64,000 nucleotides of DNA from the NCBI GenBank assembly GCA_033439295.1, contig JAVTLE010000016.1, positions 310,001 through 374,000 on the forward strand. The letters run 5' to 3'. Source of the stretch: Deuterostichococcus epilithicus. Taxonomy: Eukaryota; Chlorophyta; Trebouxiophyceae; Prasiolales; Stichococcaceae. The position numbers were made by a program, and so were the translations under genes. Shown piece after piece: positions 55,891 through 64,000 of the stretch; position 1 is the stretch's first letter, and every line of letters starts with the position of its first letter. Under the pieces are notes generated by a model that was not told the DNA's origin, did no database searches, and was given only the letters and a program-made list of their open reading frames with translations.

Positions 55891-57617
55891 GATGTCTCCT
55901 GCTGGGCCTCCTGCTGCATGCACACGAGTTCAATGTGTGAAAATTGCATACCTACATCTTGAACAAAGCATGAGCCTCGTTCGCCACCAGGCCTGCTGCC
56001 GGGGCTGGTGGGATTGGGATCTGCACCCCGCTGGTGGGACGAACTTCGTGCGGCTCAGGTCCGGGCACGGCAGGCTACTTCACCGTCAAGTGAGCTATCA
56101 AATGACATTCGGGTCTCATCGGGCGAGCGCTGACGGCACCCGACAGCATGTGTCGTACGATGGATGCGTTCATCCGAAGCAGCAGCCCCAGCCCCCCACT
56201 GCATCAAGACTGCATCTGGGCAGCTGCACGAGAGGCTCGCATCAGAAATAGGCAAGAGATCACATCTTTAGAACAGCAGGATGCGTGGTGAGTCTGTAGA
56301 ATCAGTCCTGCGGAGGCTGACGCTGCAAAATGTTAAAAGGACAAGACTGGAATGTCAGTCACCAACCGCACTGGCCGCCCGCCGCAAGCGCCACGCTCAT
56401 CAAGAATACGTCGCTTGATTGCGCATCCAGCATATGGCGACATCCGAGACGCGACTGCCATAATGACGGCTCTGAAGGACATGCTTGCATGCGGCATGTC
56501 AACTCCCATTGACAACTCCTAACGGCCGCCGAACCAACCAACATCCGGCAGCGTTCATGTCGACTTCACATGTATAATTTGAGGAGCCCCATCCCAGCAA
56601 ACTAGTGTGCCGACGCTGGTGTACTGCACGCAGCGTCCTTGTGACAGACGTCTACTTCTTCATCATCAGTGCGCTCGCCGTGCGAGTTTGCTGTGACGAC
56701 GACAGCATGGGCGGCAGCTGCCCGAGAAACATCTACATGATGCCATACGGAGCAGCGTGAAAAGGAGGTCAAAAGACCGACCGACCGAACCGACTCGCTT
56801 TTTATCAGAATGATTCGTTGTCACGACCGCCCGGGCACCTATGCGGCATGCTAGACGGTACATTGATGGTTTCTACATGATGATGAGCAGCTTGATCTGG
56901 CCTGCACCTGAGACTGACCTCGCAGCTGTTCTTAGAACGGGCACTACTCTGTCCCCCGGGCGGGGATGGCAACGGATGGGAATTGCTCACCGTTTGACGG
57001 CCACTGCCGGATGCTCGTGTTCGGCAAATAAAAAAGGGCAGGATCTGTTGGTCGGATACTGGTGAAGCGGAAGCGTGGTGACGACGCGATGTGAACTGTG
57101 CGCAGAGTGGTTGCGAAAGGGGTGTGTGTTCCGGACAACGACGGGGTACCGTTTGCACTGATGAGATTCTAGAAGATCCTCGGAATCGGCGGTGGGCTGC
57201 AGAAATGCCCCAGAGGCGTCTGATTGCCATAGTTACTACCTAATAGTCCACTTTTGCAGATCACCGGCCTGCGCTTCCCAGTTATGCACCTGCCGCTGCG
57301 CTGTGTGCCTACATTATGCCAGTCCTCTCCATCGACTGCGCAAAATCTGGGTGTAATACCGCTTGTTCTGCGGAAACACATATCTACCTACCTAGCCAGG
57401 AACGGGCACGCCGGCCGCTGAAGGTGGTGACGATGGAGCGGTGATTGTTCATGTGGGATGGCGAATCGACAAGCTCTTCTCTGTTGAGTCGTTGGCAGTC
57501 ACTGTCGTATGGTTGTGCAAAAGGCTCTTCATACTATGCGCTGTTGGATCCGACTTCACGCTGCAGAAAGCGACACACAATCCGGGCTGTCCCTTCGGGC
57601 CACGACCGAGACCTGGT
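55891..57617. other. Intergenic region
   Basis: About 1.7 kb: promoter of paralogue 2 and the 3' flank of the F-box/LRR gene. Lower GC around 56260-57420. No gene recognised; open frames on both strands are short and lack similarity. Confidence 0.35.
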
Positions 57618-59128
57618 CTACAGCTTGGTCTCTGTCGCCGTGCAGGCGCCTCTGCATGATGCCCGCGAGCTCCCCCAGGTGCACGCATCCTCCTCCCATT
57701 CGTGATCTGATACGTCCAGCTGCTCCAGACCCGCCAGCTCCTCGACCACCTCCACGAGCGCCGCATTGACGGCCGACTCCAAGCCCGCCACGATCAGCGC
57801 GCGCAGCGCTGGCAGCCCTCGCAGCGCCGCGGCGTAGTCCATCAGCCGCGGGTTGCCGCTGAGGTCCAAGATGCGCAGCCGCTTTAGCGGCGCGAGCGGC
57901 GGCACCTCCGTCATGCCGCAGACCCGCAGGCTCAGCACCTGCATGCCGGTCAGTGTCACTGCCTGATCCAGAACGTCCGCGGTCACCGCGCCGGCCGCGG
58001 CACTGGACAGATCGGAGATGCACAGCTCCGTGAGGCCACTCAGGGCCGACAGGTGGTCCAGCAGCGGCGCCAGCACTGCGCTGCAGCCCAGCAGCCGGAG
58101 ACGCCGCAGCGCAGGCAGCTCAATGCGAAGCTCATTGCCACCGTCGATGCCAACGGCTGCGGCGTCGGCCGGTGCCGCATGAACCACCTGCAGGCTGAGC
58201 GTCGCGGCCCACTGCCGCGGCAGAAAGCGCCGGCATTGCAGGCCCAGCTGCCGCAGCGTCTCACACAGCGCCGAAAGCGCCGCCGCCGGCACGGCCCGTG
58301 ACAGCAGGCTCGCAGGCTCGTAGGCGGTCAGCTCCAGCGACAGTGATGGCTGTGCGGCATCATCCGCTGCGCCGGTGGCGCCCCCGCCTGCGTTGCTGTG
58401 CTTGCTGCCGCTGATGCCGGCCAGCGCCCCGGCGAGCGCGTGCACCACGACCGTCGCTGCCCCGCCCGCCGGAGCCGTGCGTGATGATGTGCAGCCGGCT
58501 GATGCTTGCAATGGCGGGCAACGAGCGAGGGCGAAGCATTGATGAGCAGAGCAAGTCACGTCTCCCTGGGTGTTTGGTGGCTCTTGGTCTTCCCAGACGA
58601 GTCATATTCACCTCTCCGCTCAGTCGGCGGCTGGAGCAGCAGACGCCAACTAATGGCAACGCCGCGCGTCTGCAGCATGGGCGTTTGGCCAAAGGATCCG
58701 AGCAGCTTCAGCTCGACATGCAGGATCAGGACATGTCATCACCCTTCTGTCGGTCCAAAACCCATCTCAGAAGCCGCTGCACGGCATGTGTGCCTTGCCT
58801 ATGTTGGTGTAGTCGCTGACGTGGATGCCGATGCACCCCCAGATGCCGACATTGACAGGGTTCCGCAGCAATTGCCGAAACCGTAGGCACGCCGGCTGCA
58901 CGCTCTGAATGGCGCACAGGAACAAGGCAGTTGCATTTGAATCCATGATTTTTTGCAAAGGGTGTATGCGCCTTTAGCCTGCTGTTGCCGCGCCGTCAGA
59001 GCACAGCACCACATCAGACCAGAGGCCGGACCCACCTCTGTTTTGGCCTGCGCTGCCAGTAGCTTGAACATCATGACCAGTATCTCGTCGCTGAGGTCCA
59101 GAAGCTCAGCATCCCGTTGCAGACGCAT
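57618..59128 (-). CDS. F-box/leucine-rich-repeat protein
   Basis: Start ATG at 59128. Exon 1 (59036-59128) carries an F-box-like start, LLDLSDEILVMMFKLLAAQ. The large second part (about 57618-58510) has leucine-rich repeats: ELRIELPALRRLRLLGCSAV, LDHLSALSGLTELCISDLSS, LTGMQVLSLRVCGMTEVPPL, LKRLRILDLSGNPRLMDYAA, LRGLPALRALIVAGLESAVN, ELAGLEQLDVSDHEWEED. Such proteins are substrate adaptors of SCF ubiquitin ligases. The second part does not read in one frame at its start: ISRLHIITHGSG is in one frame and TVVVHALAGALAG in the next, although the neighbouring broken copy reads the equivalent region continuously. Either a one-base error in a G-rich run or a real frameshift lies near 58450-58475. 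The exon 2 acceptor and the C-terminal end are uncertain. Confidence 0.65.
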
Positions 59129-59280
59129 GGTGACAGCACCTGTCAGCTGTATGTCACATGCCCTTGGAGGCTAGACCTGGCCGGGTAAGTCGCACGGTCT
59201 TCGTGCGCGTGGAGAGCTCATGAAGCAAGTGGGCGGCTCACGGATCTCTGACAGATACCAGCCTCCGCATGTAGCTAGAA

Positions 59281-59306
59281 GAAAAAATAAAATAAAATAA
59301 AAAAGA
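59281..59306. repeat. A-rich microsatellite (AAAAT)n
   Basis: About three units of TAAAA within an A-rich run just upstream of the F-box gene. Confidence 0.7.
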
Positions 59307-59504
59307 GATTGAGTTGCGCACTGGGGGAATTCACAGCAGACGGGATTGTCTGTGCTGTAGCAAGGGAGTTGACGAAGTTTTGAAGTTTGCCAAGCACTGT
59401 TGCAACGATGAGCTGCAAACGACAACCCTTCATGACTTCTCAACAGCGAAATTGTGCGATTTGCTGGATCGTTGCCAGCGGAACATGGCCCTGTCAGTCC
59501 CTTT

Positions 59505-60060
59505 TCAGGCTGCAAGCACCGCGCCAACTGCGGCGCCGGCTGGGCCGAGGTTGCAGAGCTCCGCGAGGCCACCCAGGGCCGACAGCCGGTCCAACGGCGG
59601 CTCGAACGGCGCGCTGCATCTCAGCAGCCGCAGCTGCCGCTGCGCCCGGCACCTGATTTGATGGCAGCGCGGCGGCGGCGGCGGCGACGCCTCTTGGCTG
59701 CGTTCACCCCGGCTGCAGGCTTAGCGTCGTAAACTCCAGTCGTCGCAGATTTAAGATGGCGGCCCACTGGCCTGACAGGAACTCGCTGATGTCCAAGAGC
59801 AGCGCCCGTAGCGTCTCCTGCAGCGCACGGAGCGCTGCTGCCGGCACCGCCCGTGACAGCAGCAGGCTGCACGGCCCGTGCGCGATCAGCTCCAGCGCCA
59901 TTGCATACGCCCCTGCCCTGTCTGTCGCGCCGGCCGCATTGCCGTGCATCTTGCGTCCAGCGCCCCAGCGACGGCATGCACCACAATGCGCCTCCTGTCG
60001 CAAAAGCTGTGCGTGATGACGCGCAGCTGGCTGATGCCTGCTATGAGGCGCGGCAATGTT
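59505..60060 (-). pseudogene. Truncated paralogue of the adjacent F-box/LRR gene
   Basis: Similar in order and content to the neighbour: ISQLRVITHS (cf. ISRLHIITHG), VVHAVAGALDA, LLSRAVPAAALRALQETLRA (cf. LLSRAVPAAALSALCETLRQ), SGQWAAILNL, LDRLSALGGLAELC (cf. LDHLSALSGLTELC). It is split over different frames, carries an Arg-rich insertion near 59660-59690, and stops at 59505, losing most leucine-rich repeats. No F-box exon was found upstream. Most simply a tandem duplicate that decayed. Confidence 0.7.
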
Positions 60061-61002
60061 ACTGGACACGCATCACGGCAGCAGCGCGGGCCTGTGGCCT
60101 CAAGCTGCAGCTGATTGCCGCCGTTGCTGACTACACGAGCTCCTGCTGCCACCGGTTGCGTGGCCCCCGGCCGCGGGGCCGCCCACAGATGTTGCAGCTT
60201 TGGCTTGTGCTGATGGGATTTTTCGTTCATTCACGCCTCTCAGTTGGTCGGGGACCCAGACCAGTAGCTGGTGCAAGGGCGCTGGTCCTGCTTGGTGGAG
60301 CAAGGTCTTTGGCATGAATCCTGACGCGGCCCTTGACATTGGCAGGGTCACGCATCAGGAGGCGCTTACACCGGATGCGGCACACCGACTGGATGCCCAC
60401 CTTGGAGCGTCCATCTGTCTGGCTTCGAATGGCACATGTGGCTGTCCTACAGCGGCACGCCAAGCAGGTTTGCCACTGCCGGCGCCTCATCAGGAATTTG
60501 CCGCCACAGGTGGGATCAGCTGAAAGAGAAATTGCCAAAATCAGGCCTCGTTCCTGCTTCGCTTACAGCCAACTTCGCTACCTAAGTACCCACATACACT
60601 TGTACTAGATTAAACTGCGGCCAGACTGTCGCAAACTTCGAAACTGACAATTCACTCTTGCCGGCGCCTGCGGCTGCTCCAGAGTCACCAACTTCAGAGG
60701 AGGGTCTTCCAACAGAAACCTGTAGGGCTGCCAGCCGCAAGTCGTGGGCTTCAATGCATACTTCATCGACGCTTCGCTACTTCGCTTGAGCAGTCTGCTG
60801 CCTGCGCCATACTTCAGATCAAACTGATTGGCCAGGACCTGCCTGTGCTGCCACCATCCCCGCTGGACTACCACGCTTGCTTTGGACCTTCATGCAGCTG
60901 CTATCGCTGACGCCAACGCGCAGCGGCTTGCTTCAGTTCCGCCTTCATATGCTTCGACGGGCGCCGCCGTCTGCTGCCTGCCGGCTGCCTCCCCGCGCGG
61001 CG
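60061..61002. other. Intergenic region
   Basis: About 940 bp between the pseudogene and the next gene's 3' end. No feature recognised. Confidence 0.3.
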
Positions 61003-64000
61003 TCACCAGGACCTGGCAGTCTGCAGGCGGCACGCGCTGCCGGCCGACAGCATAGGGTACGTCCCCGGCCTGCCGGGCGGACGCTGCAGCGTAACTTGAG
61101 AGTTTACGTCTTCGCCCGCCGCCGCCCCGAGGCTCGGACCCGCGAAGCTCCGAGGAAGGCTGCACGCTGCGCCGGCGCCGGCGACGCCGCTGTCGGTCGA
61201 TGAAGCGAAGCGGGAGGCGCCGCTGCCGGTTGACGCGGTGCCGCGGGAGGCGCCGCTGCCGGTCGATGGGCCCAGCTGTGCGGCCGCCGTGCACTGCACC
61301 GTGGCGCCGGGGCGCCCCAGTGTGACCTCCGACTGCGCAGCACACCAGCTGGGTCGAGATGTCGGACAGGTCAGGAGGGCGGTTCGGGACCAGGATCACT
61401 TATTTTTTATCGGCAGAGCAGCCCAGGCCATCGGTCGCCACTGGCTTCAGGCCTGGCGACCGGGCCGGGCGTGTCAGCTCCGGCATGGGGCGGTGGCCGC
61501 CTAGCTGGACACATTCCGGACACTCCAGACAGTGGACCTTCCAGCCCACAAGCCTTGGAACACAGTCGTTACGGCATGGCCGCGGTTCCGACAAGACAAA
61601 ACAGCGAAACGCTACGCCTCGCACCTTGACAGCCTGGTCCGCAGAGCCAGCCGGGGATGCGGCCAGGGCCTCGGCAGTGCGCTGCCGCCGCCGCCGGCAA
61701 CGGAGCACGAGGAACACCACGAGACCTGCGCAGCGCAAGTACGAGTCGCAGGGCCTGGACATATGCTTTGTCGGCGTCGGCCCCGCACGATAAGTGACAA
61801 GATGCAAGAGTGTGCCCGGGACGGACACGTCGCGTCTGCAAGTATTGGCCACTGTGTATGGAAGGAGTGACACGGAAAAAGCGCAAAGGCCAACACAGAC
61901 TCTGCTGGTGGCAGCTGCTCAAAGGCGGCAGCAATTTGAGCTGTCCTGCAACTGCTGTGACATATACAGTGCCACAATTGCTGGATCGTGCGGCTGGCTC
62001 AGCCACAATGCATACCGGCTAGGGCCGCCACCAGCACGACGCCAGCCGACAGCACGGCTATGACGGCCACCGTGCCGGCTGTGATGCCCTTCCTGCGCCT
62101 GCGAGCAGTTGAACACTGCAATCAGGCATTTCCCACCAAGGGGTGAGTGCGGGGCATAGTCCCTGAGGTGGTTGTCACAGGCAATCAATGCTCAAACAAG
62201 TTAGGGCTTCCTATCAAACAAGACAGTTGGAGCACAAGTAGACCAGTGGGTTCCGGATGATGCGGCAGTGCTGCTTGCTGCATGCTGCACAGCCTGCGAC
62301 TGTGAAAATAGGGCTATCGACGAATCTGCACTCACCGTTCAGAGAAGCCGGACCCAAAGGCGGTCTCCTCATCCCCAGGCAGCGGCGGGTCGTTGGCGCT
62401 CCCCACGACTGTGCCATTAGTCGTCATCTGCACGTTGGTAAGGTGTTGTGAGGCGTCAGCTGCCAGTTGTAGCGACACAGCTGCGATCGACTCCACACAA
62501 TAGCGCTGAGCCGCCGAAGGCGGCATGACGGCAGGCTGTTGAATTGCTTGCTCTCTGGCCAGGTGCGTGTGTGGGGGCCAAAGGTTGTTTCCGCCTCTGA
62601 CACGATGCACAATGGGCTAGAGGACTGGACTGGACTGGACTGGACTGGACTGGATACTCTTATTCAGGCAAGGATGAAGCTCGTGAAATCAAACTCACAT
62701 AAACTGTCTGAGCTGCCTGGAACCACATGCGCATGGGCACGCGGAGGGGAGCCGATGCGTTCGGGAGCCTCGGCGCCACCTGCGGGCCGACAGGAGCAGT
62801 GCGAGTCGAGAAGCGTCGGGTAGAATCATCGGAGTAGCAGGACGCCCGTTGAGGGCCGGAACGGCCCAACAGCTGTCCGGGCGCAGCCGTTGGGCAGCAG
62901 CTCCGCGCAGCAGGCAAGATTGGGGAGGCAGCAGAAGCCTCTAGGGTATCCCAAGGGGCAGGAGTGCCGGCAGCGGGCGGTGACAGGCGACGCCGCCCAG
63001 AGGCGCCGCCGCCGCCACGGAAGCATCACCCACCTCCTGCCAGAAGGCGGACGGTCGAAAGTCACCCCCTGCCGCCTGCAGCCACACTGCCGCCTGCACG
63101 GCGCCCGCCGCCGTCGCGGCCTCAGCGCCCACCCTGCAATCCCATCATGAGGAAAGTCAGAACCTCTTTTGAGATATCAACAGCGGGCGCAGAAGGGCCT
63201 AGGCGAGCCCGCCGCCAACCAGCTACAGTGTAATCGATTGGACCACCCGGACTCTGCCATCCGCAGATGGGCAAGGGCCCCTAAGCAGCAGCGCCGTATG
63301 CCCCTATCAGCAACGCCTGCGATGCCCAAGCTGCGGGAAACACCGTTGGCGCAGCGACAATCACGACTGTGATCGTCCGCCTGGTTCTGCCTTGTTCGAG
63401 TCCCCGGTAGGAACTGCATGGGGGTGGACGGCCCGACATGTGTTGACCAAACGCTGGCGAGCACAAGCAAGCAGGGCTGCAAGCCGGAGCATTTACGCAA
63501 CACAATGCGCACACCCTTCAACAGCCTGGGCTGAGGCGGCCTGCCACGATGTCACGTTTGCTGACAGCAGCGGCCGCCCGGCGTCCGCAGCGGCGCGCCG
63601 CAGCGCCAGCAGCAGCGCCGTCTGGACGCCGATGGTGCCCGGCAGCAGGCCGACGCCCCCCACCTGTGGTAGCACGCGGTATGCGTGGGTCGAGGGTGGA
63701 CGGAAAGCGGGCCCGCATCGTTTCTGGGTGACGAGCGGCTGGTCGTCAATGGAAGAGCATTGCGAGGTACTTGTTGCCTGTTGGTGAAGGCATTTCGAGG
63801 CGGCGGGAGCCGGCCTGGGTGCGCTGGCCACTTGCTGCTGTGGTGAGGTGCAGCAATCTGGGAGCTGCAGGCAGCGAACAGCATGCTGTTGCAGAGCGTA
63901 CCAGCAGCTGCGTCCTGCAGGAAGCGGTCAGGGCGGCGAAGTCCGGCCCTCCTTTCGCCTCCTCTGTCACCGCCGCCGCCGCCTCCGTCGGCAGCGGCCC
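61003..64000 (-). CDS. Single-pass membrane protein, function unknown, 5' part outside window
   Basis: Coding blocks on minus in order: 63902-64000 (TEEAKGGPDFAALTASCRTQ, open at the window edge), 63523-63663 (VGGVGLLPGTIGVQTALLLA, then PLLSANVTSWQAAS), about 63040-63135 (AGAVQAAVWLQAAGGDFRPS), about 62333-62430 (NVQMTTNGTVVGSANDPPLP), about 62029-62100 joined in phase 1 to about 61620-61722 across the membrane helix, then a cytoplasmic tail ending 61003. The helix is AVIAVLSAGVVLVAALAG plus LVVFLVL, followed at once by RCRRRRQRT, which marks the cytoplasmic side. N-glycosylation sequons (NVTSW, NGTVVG) precede it. The tail has a Ser/Gly repeat (STGSGASR twice, then STDSG). No family recognised. 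A (GGACT)n tract lies in an intron. Confidence 0.5.
61195..61275 (-). repeat. Short in-frame coding repeat (STGSGASR-like)
   Basis: The DNA word CGGGAGGCGCCGCTGCCGGT occurs twice, 36 bp apart, with a weaker third unit. It codes STGSGASR units in the cytoplasmic tail of the membrane protein. Confidence 0.6.
62622..62653. repeat. Microsatellite (GGACT)6
   Basis: Six perfect tandem units of GGACT plus a partial one. Confidence 0.95.

Noticed and set aside
63390-63415. GTTCGAGTCCC, resembling a tRNA T-loop
   Set aside because: I could not fold a cloverleaf with paired acceptor ends around it.

Overview
This is nuclear DNA from a green alga, most likely a chlorophyte of the Trebouxiophyceae type. 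The evidence is very high GC, genes split into many short exons, homologues of plant and algal families, and short interstitial TTTAGGG/CCCTAAA tracts (Chlorella- and Arabidopsis-type telomere repeat). Almost no gene is a single open reading frame. I rebuilt gene models by chaining exons on family similarity, splice sites and codon phase. Where phases close exactly the model is firm; elsewhere boundaries are approximate and are marked so.

Layout, left to right: a Patched/sterol-sensing-domain membrane protein (-, 3' part outside the window); a 2-oxoglutarate/Fe(II) oxygenase of the prolyl 4-hydroxylase type (+); a bZIP transcription factor (-); a ZIP metal transporter (-); a small secreted protein with a GPI-like tail (-); a conserved plastid protein of unknown function (+); the spliceosome factor ISY1 (-); an Ala-rich coiled-coil protein (+); a GT32/OCH1-like glycosyltransferase (+); the SAGA/TREX-2 subunit ENY2 (+); a type II membrane protein of unknown function (-); a class 3 lipase with an N-terminal membrane anchor (+); two tandem paralogues of an unrecognised secreted Cys/Pro/Thr-rich wall-like protein (-); an F-box/LRR protein (-) with a broken paralogue beside it; and a single-pass membrane protein (-) running off the right end.

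Two non-coding themes stand out. First, at least nine exons have decayed partial copies ('echoes') in the adjacent intron, usually about 105-140 bp upstream and carrying a copy of the 3' splice site. The extreme case is a four-unit array of about 107 bp in the glycosyltransferase; one copy in the lipase is still in frame with the real exon. Second, two hAT-type miniature transposons (419 and 430 bp) lie in intergenic DNA, each with 17-bp terminal inverted repeats starting CAGGGTT and perfect 8-bp target duplications. There is also a telomere-like tract bracketed by an 18-bp direct repeat exactly at a splice acceptor.

No operon logic is expected. A loose theme is secretory pathway and cell surface: 2OG oxygenase, GT32, lipase, and the two Pro/Thr-rich secreted proteins whose AP/TP dipeptides are typical substrates for prolyl hydroxylation and O-glycosylation. 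That link is inference only. I found no rRNA, tRNA or CRISPR array.
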